The translations under genes were made by a program, and so were the position numbers. From contig NZ_KZ819022.1 of NCBI RefSeq assembly GCF_003115845.1, positions 427,369 to 491,368 of the forward strand: DNA of 64,000 nt. Direction: 5' to 3'. The DNA is from Brenneria roseae subsp. roseae (GTDB taxonomy: Bacteria; Pseudomonadota; Gammaproteobacteria; Enterobacterales; Enterobacteriaceae). Below, in pieces: positions 16,695 through 26,164 of this stretch (position 1 is the first letter of the stretch; each line of letters begins with the position of its first letter). The notes beneath the pieces were generated by a model. It did not search any database, had not been told where the DNA came from, and saw only the letters and a list, made by a program, of their open reading frames with translations.

Positions 16695-17816
16695 TTAAAC
16701 CTTAACCCATCGACGTTCCTGCGCTGAGTGGGCAATAGCCTCCAACACTTGAGAGACTCGTAACCCTTCTTCAAAATCGGGCCACATCTTGTCGCCGGCG
16801 GCAATACCGTTAATCAAATCCCTTATTTCGATAGTTTTTTGATCGTTGAAACCAAATCCATGACCGGCAGAGACGCAGAAAGGAGCATAGTCAGGATGAG
16901 AAGGTCCGACTAAAATAGTTTTGAAACCTTGTCTTTCCACTGGATCGTCATGCCGATAGAGTTTTAATTCGGCCATTCTTTCCTGGGTGTAGGTAATTGA
17001 ACCCTTGGTTCCGGTTACCACATAAGTTAATCCCATTTTGCTGCCGCTGGCGATTCGCGAGGTTTCAATAACCCCCATGACGCCGGATTCAAAACGGACT
17101 AACGCACTTGCCTGATCCTCATTTTCCACCTTGACCCGTTTAGCCGGATTGTGCGGATCGGGGCGTTCGGCAATAACGGTTGCCATATCGCCGGCAACTT
17201 CACTGATATTGCCGATAAGATAATGGGCCATATTAACGATATGCGCGGCAAGATCTCCCAGCGCGCCTAAACCGGCTAATGCTTTTTTGCAATGCCAGTC
17301 AATGGGGGTCTGGGGACTGGCTAAATAATCTTCGTTATGAGTGCCGTAAAAATGCACTATCTCGCCAATTTCGCCATTTTCAATAATTTGCCTGGCTAAC
17401 TGTGCCGCCGGGTTTTTCATATAGTTAAAACCCACCAGCGTTTTGACGTTGGCTTTTTTGGCGGCGGCCACCATTTCACGGGCGTCGGCAGTCGTCAGCG
17501 CCAACGGTTTTTCGCTATAGACATGTTTGCCATGCTTGATGGCTTCGAGGGCGACTTCTTTATGGAGAAAATTGGGCACACAAATATCAACGACGTCGAT
17601 TTGCGGATCGCTGACCAGCTGACGCCAGTCCGCCGTATAACGATTAAAACCAAAATCTTTTGCTTTTTTTTCTGCCAGTTCTTCATTTATTTCCGCCAGC
17701 ATTTCTTTCACTATTTTCCCTTTTAACGGAAAAACAGTGGGTGCCTGTGCATAGGCGATGGCATGGCAACGTCCGATATAACCCGTACCGACTAGTCCAA
17801 TTTTGATTTCTTTCAT
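16695..17816 (-). CDS. Gfo/Idh/MocA-family oxidoreductase, likely inositol-related dehydrogenase
   Basis: The 373-residue enzyme has an N-terminal NAD(P) Rossmann fold (IGLVGTGYIGRCHAIAYA), the EKPL motif with catalytic lysine (YSEKPLALT), and the C-terminal family domain with GALGDLAAHIVNMAHYLIG providing the catalytic aspartate and histidine. It is longer than IolG and resembles dehydrogenases acting on scyllo-inositol or glucosides. Together with iolG it would provide two oxidoreductases of different stereospecificity. The exact substrate is not determined. Confidence 0.8.
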   Translation of the reverse strand: MKEIKIGLVGTGYIGRCHAIAYAQAPTVFPLKGKIVKEMLAEINEELAEKKAKDFGFNRYTADWRQLVSDPQIDVVDICVPNFLHKEVALEAIKHGKHVYSEKPLALTTADAREMVAAAKKANVKTLVGFNYMKNPAAQLARQIIENGEIGEIVHFYGTHNEDYLASPQTPIDWHCKKALAGLGALGDLAAHIVNMAHYLIGNISEVAGDMATVIAERPDPHNPAKRVKVENEDQASALVRFESGVMGVIETSRIASGSKMGLTYVVTGTKGSITYTQERMAELKLYRHDDPVERQGFKTILVGPSHPDYAPFCVSAGHGFGFNDQKTIEIRDLINGIAAGDKMWPDFEEGLRVSQVLEAIAHSAQERRWVKV

Positions 17817-17938
17817 TAGTGGCTCTCCATCTTTTTACTTAACCCGCAAAATGCATCACTGCGGGTAGCCAATAACCGCAAGGCAAAATAGGCCTTGCGG
17901 AGAAGTAATACATCATCAGTGCGCAGAGCGCACCGACG

Positions 17939-18835
17939 CTAAAGGCCAGCGACCTCGCGAATGTAGCGTCTGGCTTTAACGGCATATTCAAAGGGATTGG
18001 CTTTGGCGGGATCTTGTTCTGCCTCCACCACGATCCATCCCTCGTAACCAAAATCTTCCAGCAGCTTAAAGACCGGTTTGAAATCAATCACCCCGTCGCC
18101 TGGTACGGTAAAGGTTCCTTTTTTTACCCCGTCGAGGAAGCTCAGCTTATGGGCGCGAACCTCGGCTACGATCTTATCCCGCACATCTTTCAGATGGACG
18201 TGGTTGATGCGCGGCAGGTATTTTTCCAGAATTTGCAGCATCGCTTCCTGTGAACCTTCCGAGTAGTAGGCATGACCGGTGTCATAGAGCAGGTAAACAT
18301 CGTCATCCACCAGGTCCATGAAGCGATCGATTTCCTGGGCTGTCTGAATGCCGGTGCCCATATGGTGATGCAGACCGACGGTCATCCCTTTTTCAGCGGC
18401 GAGATCCGCCAACTCGTTATAGCCATCTGCCACCAGTCGCCATTCTTTATCGGTGAAGGTAGGACGGCCTTCCAGTACCGGCTTTGGCGTACCCTGGGTA
18501 CTGCGCGACTGTTCGGAACAGCCGATGACTTTCGCCCCCATGGCATGAAGAAAGTCACGGTGAGTGATGAATTCATCGATGGTTTTGCCTTTTTGTTCGT
18601 CAGCAAAAAAAGTACTGAACCAGGCATTGCAGATTTGAATGCCGCGGATATCCAGCATCGGTTTGAGAACCTTGGGATCCCGTGGATATTTACTGCCCAC
18701 TTCACTACCGGTAAAACCGGCCAGCGCCATTTCGCTGACCGTCTGCTGGAATGTATTTTCCTTTCCTAAATCTGGCATGTCGTCATTGGTCCAGCCGATG
18801 GGGGCAATGGCGAGTTTGACTTTGTTTTTGTCCAT
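17939..18835 (-). CDS. iolE: 2-keto-myo-inositol dehydratase
   Basis: A 298-residue xylose-isomerase-like TIM barrel protein starting [18 protein letters not shown], typical of IolE. Metal-site regions are [34 protein letters not shown] and [11 protein letters not shown]. It removes water from scyllo-inosose to give 3D-trihydroxycyclohexane-1,2-dione, the substrate of IolD. I choose the ATG at 18833-18835, which follows a GAGGTG ribosome site; an upstream in-frame ATG at 18910 adds a 25-residue extension not typical of the family. Confidence 0.9.
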   Translation of the reverse strand: MDKNKVKLAIAPIGWTNDDMPDLGKENTFQQTVSEMALAGFTGSEVGSKYPRDPKVLKPMLDIRGIQICNAWFSTFFADEQKGKTIDEFITHRDFLHAMGAKVIGCSEQSRSTQGTPKPVLEGRPTFTDKEWRLVADGYNELADLAAEKGMTVGLHHHMGTGIQTAQEIDRFMDLVDDDVYLLYDTGHAYYSEGSQEAMLQILEKYLPRINHVHLKDVRDKIVAEVRAHKLSFLDGVKKGTFTVPGDGVIDFKPVFKLLEDFGYEGWIVVEAEQDPAKANPFEYAVKARRYIREVAGL

Positions 18836-19630
18836 GATAAATACACCTCGAATAGAGCGATAATCGAAAAATATCCCACGTGCCTGCTCGCTGCGCGTAA
18901 ACCGATTCATAGCATTCTTAGTTCTTATTAAAGAATATATCTTTCATAAGATTTTAATGCAGAAAAAATATTCCGTTATGAGATAAAGATCATATATTGA
19001 AGGCTATTTTTTGCATCCGGTGCTGAGTTTCCTCTTCCTTTCTCGGAGAGGATTGCCAATCGTTTTGTAATAAACGTATGTTTTATAAGTATATTATTTG
19101 ACATATTTTGCCGTGGTTTTATCGGTTTTATTCAGGCTGGCATGAATAATTGTTAAAAAAATGACCCAAAATGATGATGAATAATCAGTGTAATGGGTTT
19201 TTCCATCAAAATTTTTTAAAAATTAAATTTTCCATTTAAATAATCATAAAATATTTATTTTGTTTATTCGTCATCTGAACCCTTTTTAAGAGTATCGATC
19301 GTCAGCGTTATCACTTCATCAGCAAGTTTTCACGCCGTGATTAATTTGCGCCCCATCCAAATACCCAGCCGGTTAACCGCGTTGAATAAATAACGCTGTG
19401 CAGGATGATGCCCGGACCAACCGCTACCCAAGACATGGATGGGACAGCGATACGGTTGTTTGAAAAAAGCGTCGGAATAAAAGTGAAAACGCGAGAGCGC
19501 TGTCAGTTGAACCACGGATGCCAATTAGGTTGGAGCCGCCGCTGTTGGGGAGGATTTACCGCTATGTTGGCCGGCGCCGTATCACCGGCGGTTTATGGGG
19601 ACATAACCGCCGGGTGCGGGCAGGCAATGC
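18836..19630. other. long intergenic region upstream of iolE and downstream of iolD
   Basis: About 800 bases lie between two iol genes on the same strand. The half nearest iolE is very AT-rich and includes the motif at 18976-19004. The half nearest iolD (19330-19620) is GC-richer and might be a decayed gene, but I could not identify a protein in either strand. Confidence 0.5.
18976..19004 (-). promoter_or_regulatory. candidate IolR operator upstream of iolE
   Basis: TTATGAGATAAAGATCA followed by TATATTGAAGG closely matches TTATGGGATAAAGGTCA and AATATTGGAAG at 21750-21777 upstream of iolD. Conservation between two unlinked iol promoters suggests a binding site for the cluster regulator. The assignment is an inference. 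Confidence 0.5.
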
Positions 19631-21571
19631 TCAGTATTGACGGGCTTTGCCGATATTCTCTGCCAGCATGCGAGCCACGGCCTGTATATCAGCGCTGGCG
19701 GATACCTGCGCACCGCCGACCCGCCACCAGCTGAAATAACCGTGGATCATGGTCTTTGGCAGCACTTTGATATCAATCAGCGTCGAGACGGTCTGCCGTC
19801 TGGCGTCTTCCAGCGCATGATGTAATTCCTCCACCGTGGTGACCCGGTAGCTTTTACAACCGTAGCCCTCGGCAATCCTGGCGAAATCCACCGGTACAAG
19901 GGCGCCGTCAAGCCGGGATGGAGATTTATCACGGAAGCGGAATTCGGTGAAAAAACTTTGCATACCGTGCCCCAATTGCAGGTTGTTGATGCAGCCGTTG
20001 GTCATATTGTCGAACAGTACCACATTGATTTTACAGCCTTCCTGAATGGAGGTAACCAGTTCGGAATGTGACATCATAAAGGCGCCGTCGCCCACCAGGA
20101 CATATACTTCCCGGGCTGGCTCGGCCATTTTAACGCCCAGCGCCGCGTTGACTTCATATCCCATACAAGAGTAGCCGTACTCCACGTGATAACTCTGGGG
20201 GGAGGTTGTACGCCAGATGCGCTGCAAATCCCCCGGCAGGCTGCCCGACGCGGCGACAATCACCGCATCTTCCGGGATGGTTTCATTGACGATGCCCAAC
20301 ACCCGGCTCTGGGTCAGCCGCGAACCGGTGATACGGTTGAATTCGGCAAAGACGGATTTGTGATCGAGAGTATCGTCGACTTCAGGCACAAAATCGTCGC
20401 CGGTGTAATTAATGGCATAAACGCGTTCCCGTTCCGTTTGCAATTGGTTACGCACCGCGGCTATACGATCTCCCCAGTCCGCGCGCCGATCTTCCGGCGC
20501 CAGATATTGATTGAGGGAACGCAGCGCCTCGCGCGCATCTGCGGTGACCTGGCAACCGTCGAGTTTGAAGGCGTCGAAACGATTGATATTGAGGTTCAGG
20601 AACGAAACCTCCGGATTCTGGAAAATCCATTTGGAAGAGGTGGTGAAATCGGTATAGCGGGTGCCGACGCCAATAATTAAATCCGCCTCTTTGGCCAGCA
20701 GGTTGGCGGCCAGGGTTCCGGTTTCGCCGATACCGCCGACATTCAGCGGATGGTCGGAAATCAACGTGCCTTTTCCCGCCTGGGTTTCGGCGAAAGGGAT
20801 GCGATAACGTTCGGCAAAGTCCCGCAGCATCTGTCCGGCGTCCGAGTATTGAACGCCGCCGCCGCAAATCAACAACGGTTTGCTTTTACGTAACAACAAT
20901 TCTTTCGCTTCGTCCAGCATCGCCGCCGTGGGTAGTCGTCGCTCGATGCGGTGTACCCGTTTTTGAAAGAAATAATCAGGATAATCATAAAATTCGCCCT
21001 GGACGTCCTGCGGCAGGGACAGGGTGACCGCGCCGGTTTCCGCCGGGTCGGTCAGCACGCGCAGCGCGCTGATGCAGGCGCTCATCAATTGTTCGGGGCG
21101 GGAAATCCGATCCCAATATTTGCTCACGGTGCGAAAAGCATCGTTAGTGCTGATACTGAGGTCATAAGACTGTTCAATTTGCTGTAGCACCGGATCGGGC
21201 TGGCGGGTGGCGTAGACATCACCGGGCAGCAGCAGCAGGGGAATGCGGTTGGCGGTGGCGGTGGCTGCCGCCGTGATCATATTGGCGGCGCCGGGACCGA
21301 CGGAAGAGGTGCAGGCGTATATCTGCCGGCGCAAAGATTGCTTGGCGTAGCCGATGGCCGCGTGGGCCATGCCTTGTTCGTTACGGCCCTGATGGATGTG
21401 CAGTTGCCCGCAATCCTGCTCCAACGCCTGCCCGAGCCCCAGGACATTGCCATGGCCGAAAATGGCAAAAATTCCTTTAATGAATTTGGTTTCGACGCCG
21501 TCAACCTCGACATATTGGTTATCTAAAAAACGCACCAGCGCCTGTGCCACGGTTAATCTGATTTTGTTCAT
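19631..21571 (-). CDS. iolD: 3D-(3,5/4)-trihydroxycyclohexane-1,2-dione hydrolase
   Basis: The 646-residue thiamine-diphosphate enzyme has the acetolactate-synthase-like three-domain layout: N-terminal PYR domain ([33 protein letters not shown], broken here only by family variation), central domain, and C-terminal PP domain with [13 protein letters not shown] from residue 494 and the NGCINN cofactor motif. It opens the ring of the dione to 5-deoxy-glucuronate. The family length is about 640, so it is full length. It is divergent from iolR with a 363-base regulatory gap. Confidence 0.92.
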   Translation of the reverse strand: MNKIRLTVAQALVRFLDNQYVEVDGVETKFIKGIFAIFGHGNVLGLGQALEQDCGQLHIHQGRNEQGMAHAAIGYAKQSLRRQIYACTSSVGPGAANMITAAATATANRIPLLLLPGDVYATRQPDPVLQQIEQSYDLSISTNDAFRTVSKYWDRISRPEQLMSACISALRVLTDPAETGAVTLSLPQDVQGEFYDYPDYFFQKRVHRIERRLPTAAMLDEAKELLLRKSKPLLICGGGVQYSDAGQMLRDFAERYRIPFAETQAGKGTLISDHPLNVGGIGETGTLAANLLAKEADLIIGVGTRYTDFTTSSKWIFQNPEVSFLNLNINRFDAFKLDGCQVTADAREALRSLNQYLAPEDRRADWGDRIAAVRNQLQTERERVYAINYTGDDFVPEVDDTLDHKSVFAEFNRITGSRLTQSRVLGIVNETIPEDAVIVAASGSLPGDLQRIWRTTSPQSYHVEYGYSCMGYEVNAALGVKMAEPAREVYVLVGDGAFMMSHSELVTSIQEGCKINVVLFDNMTNGCINNLQLGHGMQSFFTEFRFRDKSPSRLDGALVPVDFARIAEGYGCKSYRVTTVEELHHALEDARRQTVSTLIDIKVLPKTMIHGYFSWWRVGGAQVSASADIQAVARMLAENIGKARQY

Positions 21572-21743
21572 GTTTCCCTTCCATTGCCCTGGCCTGAGGG
21601 AGGTCCCTCCGACCAGAATAACCGCCGGTCATAAAGGGGTCCGTGAAAGACGTAGGGTTATGATGTTGTCGAATCGGATGATGAAGCCATAGCGCCATTA
21701 TATGAACTTATTTGTCCGGTAAAAATCAAAAATAAAATATTAA

Positions 21744-21777
21744 TTTCATTTATGGGATAAAGGTCAAATATTGGAAG
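21744..21777. promoter_or_regulatory. candidate IolR operator between iolD and iolR
   Basis: TTTCAT joined to TTATGGGATAAAGGTCA and AATATTGGAAG lies in the divergent iolD-iolR region. The TTATGGGATAAAG core recurs upstream of iolE, and TTATG(G/A)AA half-sites recur upstream of iolB and in the iolC-iolG gap. This would allow IolR to control iolD and itself. Confidence 0.5.
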
Positions 21778-21934
21778 TCCTGAAGCGGCCTTGACCAGGC
21801 CGCGTCTTTCGGGAGCGCAAGCTTGATGGACTTAATAAAATGACGAGATATTTTCAATAATAGGTTGATTTGAATTTTTCAATCGTAATAATCAAGATAA
21901 GCGCTTTTGCTGAAATTCACGGTGTGCCGTTTTC

Positions 21935-22798
21935 ATGACAACTTCTTCTTCCCAACTCTCGTCATTGCAGGATGATATCCGTAACCGCTACGATACGCTC
22001 AGTAAGCGATTGAAGCAGGTGGCGCGCTATATGCTGGATAATAGTACCAGTATCCCTTTCGATACGATTGCTTCCATCGCTGAAAAAGCCAATGTTCCCC
22101 CCTCGACGCTGATTCGTTTTGCCAATGCGTTTGGTTTTGACGGTTTCAATGAAATGAAACAGGTATTTCGTCAACATATCATGGAGGATACGGTCAGCTA
22201 TACCGAACGCGCCCGGTTATTCCGTCAGACCGCCGGTAAAGAGGCCGATGCGCCGGAAACGCCGATGGAAATACTGAGCATGTTCAGCATGGTCAATAGC
22301 CTGGCGTTGCAGCAGTTGCCGGGGCAGATCAAAGAAGAGGATTTATCCCGGGCGGTGCAACTTCTGGCGAATGCCAATACCATCTATGTTATCGGGCTGC
22401 GCCGCTCTTTCAGTCTCGCTTCTTATTTGACCTACGCCTTGCGGCATCTGGAGCGTCGCGCTTTTCTTATCGACGGGTTGGGCGGGATGTTTTCCGAACA
22501 GCTAAGCATGGTACAGCCCGATGACGTGGTGATCGCCATCAGCTATTCGCCGTACGCCCAGGAAGTGGTGGAGCTGGTCTCTATGGGAGCTAAAAGCGGC
22601 GCCAAGCAAATTGCCATTACCGATAGTCTGGTCAGTCCGCTGGCCGCATTCAGCGAAGTCTGCTTTGTGGTGCGCGAAGCGCAGGTGGACGGATTCCGTT
22701 CCCAGATCTCTTCCATGTGTTTGTCTCAGACGCTGATGCTGTCTCTGGCGATGCAAAGCGCCACCCACCTGTCCGACGATACGAAAAAAGCCAGCTGA
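21935..22798 (+). CDS. iolR: RpiR-family transcriptional repressor of inositol genes
   Basis: The 287-residue protein has an N-terminal RpiR helix-turn-helix domain (PFDTIASIAEKANVPPSTLIRFANAFGFDGFNEMKQVFRQ) and a C-terminal SIS sugar-phosphate-binding domain (NTIYVIGLRRSFSLASYL, DVVIAISYSPYAQEVVE). RpiR-type IolR represses iol genes in Salmonella and relatives, being released by an inositol breakdown intermediate. Location in the middle of the cluster and divergent from iolD supports this role. Confidence 0.9.
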   Translation: MTTSSSQLSSLQDDIRNRYDTLSKRLKQVARYMLDNSTSIPFDTIASIAEKANVPPSTLIRFANAFGFDGFNEMKQVFRQHIMEDTVSYTERARLFRQTAGKEADAPETPMEILSMFSMVNSLALQQLPGQIKEEDLSRAVQLLANANTIYVIGLRRSFSLASYLTYALRHLERRAFLIDGLGGMFSEQLSMVQPDDVVIAISYSPYAQEVVELVSMGAKSGAKQIAITDSLVSPLAAFSEVCFVVREAQVDGFRSQISSMCLSQTLMLSLAMQSATHLSDDTKKAS

Positions 22799-22826
22799 TG
22801 CCCATATGGAGCCCGGATTGATAATT

Positions 22827-22845
22827 AGCGCCCTTCAGGGGCGCT
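22827..22845. terminator. hairpin between convergent iolR and iolB
   Basis: AGCGCCC and GGGCGCT form a short strong stem around a TTCAG loop, located between the stop codons of two convergent genes. No good T run follows, so efficiency as a terminator is uncertain. Confidence 0.4.
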
Positions 22846-22888
22846 TGATCGGGAGCATACACGCCGCTTTAGCCTTCTGAAGGAACGG

Positions 22889-23710
22889 CTAAGACTCCCT
22901 GGGATACTCCGCTGAGTTGATCCAGGCATGATCCTTTTCCCAGGTGAACTGCCATTTTCGTACCGGGCCAGCCATAACATTAAGATAATAGCTATCGTAA
23001 CCGGCGATGGCGGCCACCGGATGATAACCGCGCGGGACTTTTACCACATCGCGATCGTACACCGGCAAACATTCGTCAAGCGAGCGGTCATCGGTGTAAA
23101 CCCGTTGCAGGCAAAACCCCTGGGCAGGATCGAGACGATGATAATATGTCTCTTCCAGATAGGTTTCATGCGCCGAATTTTCCGTATCATGCTTATGGCT
23201 GGGGTAGGAGCTGGTATCCCCTTCCGCGGTAAAGACCTCTACCACCAGCAGGCTATCCGCCGGGTCGTTTTCCGGCAGAATATTATGAACCAGCCGTTTA
23301 TTGCGTCCCTTACCTCGTTGTTCCACTCCGACATCGTCCGGTGCGATCAGCCGCGCCGGTAAATCGCCGTTGCCGGGCGCCCGGCAAACCGCAAGTTCCA
23401 AATCGGTTTGCGCGATGATATGCGCCTGGTCATGGTGAGGTACGTAAACTGAATAGGGCGGTATGCGTTCAAAAGGACTCATGCGTTTGCCGATATCGCG
23501 GAATTCGGCATGACGGGTGGTGATGGTGGCCACACCTGCCACCAGTACCAGACAAAGCTCCTGGTCGCCGCTGTCGAGATCCAACGTTTGTCCTTGTTTT
23601 AGCTGGTAGGCGTCAAAACCGACATAACGCCAGCCGGCATTGGCCGGGGTAATGTGCTGGATACGTCCGCTGGCGTCTCCTGCATGGTACTTTGATAATA
23701 ATGTGGTCAC
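22889..23710 (-). CDS. iolB: 5-deoxy-glucuronate isomerase
   Basis: A 273-residue bicupin-fold protein starting MTTLLSKYHAGDASGRIQHITPANAGW, the usual IolB N-terminus. Metal-binding histidines lie in SSYPSHKHDTENSAHETYLEETYYHRLDP, which I give only as the region at about residues 165-195, and the C-terminal VPRGYHPVAAIAGYDSYY block is family-typical. It isomerises 5-deoxy-glucuronate to 2-deoxy-5-keto-gluconate. The length is normal for the family. Confidence 0.92.
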   Translation of the reverse strand: MTTLLSKYHAGDASGRIQHITPANAGWRYVGFDAYQLKQGQTLDLDSGDQELCLVLVAGVATITTRHAEFRDIGKRMSPFERIPPYSVYVPHHDQAHIIAQTDLELAVCRAPGNGDLPARLIAPDDVGVEQRGKGRNKRLVHNILPENDPADSLLVVEVFTAEGDTSSYPSHKHDTENSAHETYLEETYYHRLDPAQGFCLQRVYTDDRSLDECLPVYDRDVVKVPRGYHPVAAIAGYDSYYLNVMAGPVRKWQFTWEKDHAWINSAEYPRES

Positions 23711-23820
23711 ATCATCCTCCTGTCCAAATCAACGCTACCGCTCCGACGTCCTGGTTACGGCCCGACTAAGGCGAATGAGGGATCGTAGCGAACGTTGTCG
23801 AAATTTTTATCACCATATCT

Positions 23821-23856
23821 TTATGGAATAAATATTTCAAATCGATTGTTATGAAA
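23821..23856. promoter_or_regulatory. candidate IolR half-sites upstream of iolB
   Basis: TTATGGAA (23821-23828) and TTATGAAA (23849-23856) are direct repeats 28 bases apart, about 110-145 bases upstream of iolB. The same TTATG(G/A)(G/A)A half-site occurs near other iol genes. This is a pattern-based prediction. Confidence 0.4.
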
Positions 23857-24010
23857 TTTTAATTTAATGCGAAGCGTCGCACAATTTTGGCGAATAACCA
23901 CAAGTGAAGGAAAAAGGGGAAGGGACGGATATCGCAATTCTCACGCCGTTTCGCAAACGGGGCCGTCAAATGACGACCCCGTAACGCTTAATCAAAATCA
24001 ATAATGCCGA

Positions 24011-25528
24011 TTAGATCGTGCCGTCCCAGGAATCCACTTTTTCACGCTTACGCTCTTCCTCGTCAAACCAACGGCTGGTGACGCACTTGGTTTCGGTATA
24101 AAAGCGCATGCCGTCTTTGCCCAGACAATGAAGATCGCCAAAGAATGAGTTCTTATGGCCCGAGAAGGGGAATACGCCGACCGGTACCGGAATACCCACA
24201 TTGATGCCCACCATGCCGCCGTGGGTCCGTTTCTGGAATTCCCTGGCATAATGGCCGTTCTGCGTGAAGATCACTGAACCATTGGCGAGCGGATTCCGGT
24301 TCATGACGCGCAGACCTTCTTCAAAGTCTTTCACCCGTTTGAAACAGAGAACCGGTCCGAAAATTTCCTCGGTGCCGATGCTCATCTCCTCGGTTACACG
24401 ATCGAACAGCGTCGGGCCGACATAATAGCCGTTCTCAAACCCTTCTACTTTATAGCCGCGGCCGTCCAGCACCAGTTCGGCGCCTTCTTCGATCCCCTTG
24501 GTTATCCAATTTTCCACCGACTTTTTATGTTCGGCGGAGATAACCGGCCCCATATCCGTCTCTTTGCGATAGCCCGGTCCCACCTTCAGCGCTTGCGCTT
24601 TTTCCAGGACGGCCGCAATCAGCCGATCGGCGATCTCCTCCTGGACCACGATCACCGGCAACGCCATGCAACGTTCTCCCGCACAGCCGAAGGCGGCATT
24701 GATAATGCCTGCCGCGGTACGGGAAATGGGTGCGTCCGCCAGCACCAAAGCATGATTTTTGGCTTCGCACAGTGCCTGGACGCGTTTACCGTGCGCCGCC
24801 GCTTTGGAGTAGACATGCAGACCCACCGAGGTCGAACCGACAAAAGAGACGCCGTTGACATCAGGATGGGTAAGGAACAAATCGGCCTCATTGCGCGAGC
24901 AGGTCACAATATTAATGACGCCGTCGGGCACGCCGGCTTCCTGGTAGAGCTTGGCGATTTCCATACAGGTAATCGGCGTCATGCTGGCCGCTTTAATCAC
25001 GATGGTATTGCCGGAAGCGATACACAGCGGGGCCATCCAGCCCATGGGGATCATGGCGGGAAAATTGAACGGCACGATACCGGCAAATACGCCTATCGGT
25101 TCACGATAAAGGGTGGTGTCAATTCCCGCCGAGGCGTCCATGAGGCTTTCACCGGCTAATAATGTCGGAATAGAACAGGCCAGCTCGGTCCCCTCTTTGG
25201 CCTTCAGCACGTCTCCCTGAGCATCGCCCCAGGCTTTGCCGTTTTCTTTGGCGACCAGCTCCGTCAGGCGCTCCTCATGCTTAATCAGCAATTCGCGAAC
25301 CTGAAACATGATTTGCGCACGTTTGATCGCCGGCGTATTCGACCAGCCCGGGAACGCTTTACGGGCGGCGGCAATGGCGGTTTTCACTTCATCCTCGGTG
25401 CAGCAGGGGGCCTTGGCAATAATTTCGCCGGTGCTGGGGTTATGCACGTCCATAAAGCGGGTAGTTTTGGAATCAAGCCAGCGGCCGTCGACCAAATACT
25501 GCAATGTTTTCACTGTAGACATATCCAT
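24011..25528 (-). CDS. iolA: methylmalonate-semialdehyde dehydrogenase (CoA-acylating)
   Basis: The 505-residue aldehyde dehydrogenase has the MmsA/IolA pattern: FVGSTSVGLHVYSKAAAHGKR near the NAD site, the catalytic cysteine region FGCAGERCMALPV, and GPVLCFKRV. It converts malonate semialdehyde, the final C3 product of inositol breakdown, to acetyl-CoA and CO2. Length matches the family. An alternative start two codons downstream (third codon ATG) is equally likely. It is separated from iolC by a 636-base divergent gap. Confidence 0.92.
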   Translation of the reverse strand: MDMSTVKTLQYLVDGRWLDSKTTRFMDVHNPSTGEIIAKAPCCTEDEVKTAIAAARKAFPGWSNTPAIKRAQIMFQVRELLIKHEERLTELVAKENGKAWGDAQGDVLKAKEGTELACSIPTLLAGESLMDASAGIDTTLYREPIGVFAGIVPFNFPAMIPMGWMAPLCIASGNTIVIKAASMTPITCMEIAKLYQEAGVPDGVINIVTCSRNEADLFLTHPDVNGVSFVGSTSVGLHVYSKAAAHGKRVQALCEAKNHALVLADAPISRTAAGIINAAFGCAGERCMALPVIVVQEEIADRLIAAVLEKAQALKVGPGYRKETDMGPVISAEHKKSVENWITKGIEEGAELVLDGRGYKVEGFENGYYVGPTLFDRVTEEMSIGTEEIFGPVLCFKRVKDFEEGLRVMNRNPLANGSVIFTQNGHYAREFQKRTHGGMVGINVGIPVPVGVFPFSGHKNSFFGDLHCLGKDGMRFYTETKCVTSRWFDEEERKREKVDSWDGTI

Positions 25529-26164
25529 TCACTCCATCATTAGTAAAGCTCTCTTTCGTTTGTCAGGCGTCGTCATGCCCAACGGCTTATACCTTGGCTG
25601 CCATGCAGTCCTACTGCTTATTTAAAAATCATTACCCTCTATTTTTTTGTCCGGCTGACTGGCGGATCTGGTTTACCTTTTTATCGGTTTTGTTTTTTGC
25701 CGGCCGGCAGGACGCCGTCATTACCGCCGATGATGCTTTTTGGCGCGCTGGCAACAGGGCGCCAAAAAGGTAGAGGTATCGCGGGCTACTGACGGCATTA
25801 TAGGGTTGTAATGTTTTATAAAAACCAATTTTAGAATAAAAATTCTATTTGTGGGAGGTTGATCAAAAAAAATGAAATTTCCATTCCCTGACGCGTTCCA
25901 GTGAATAGGAAAAACGTGATTTTTTATAAAATAGACATATTAAACAGGGTATTAAAATAAGTTAGCGTATTTACTTATATTGAACTGTTCGATTACTGTT
26001 TTTTTTAATAATGCTGAATATCATCAAGTTATAATGAAATGGTCATATAGAGGCTATCAGCTCCCTACATTTTGTGAGGGAGGTTTGTTTTAACATGATT
26101 GAAAATGAAATTTTTATTCCTCATAATGTTCCCAAGCTTTTTATTGATAAGGGGACTACACATT
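25529..26164. other. divergent regulatory region between iolA and iolC
   Basis: No gene is seen in these 636 bases. They contain TTTGTGGGAGGTTGATCA (25848-25865) and AATGAAATTTCC (25871-25882), plus GGTCATATAGAGGCTAT (26041-26057) that echoes part of the motif near iolE, and ATGAAATTTTT (26105-26115). These are candidate regulator sites for iolA and iolC. The stretch near 25800-26040 is AT-rich. Confidence 0.45.

Noticed and set aside
19330..19620. GC-richer stretch downstream of iolD that might be a decayed gene
   Set aside because: No frame could be matched to a known family.
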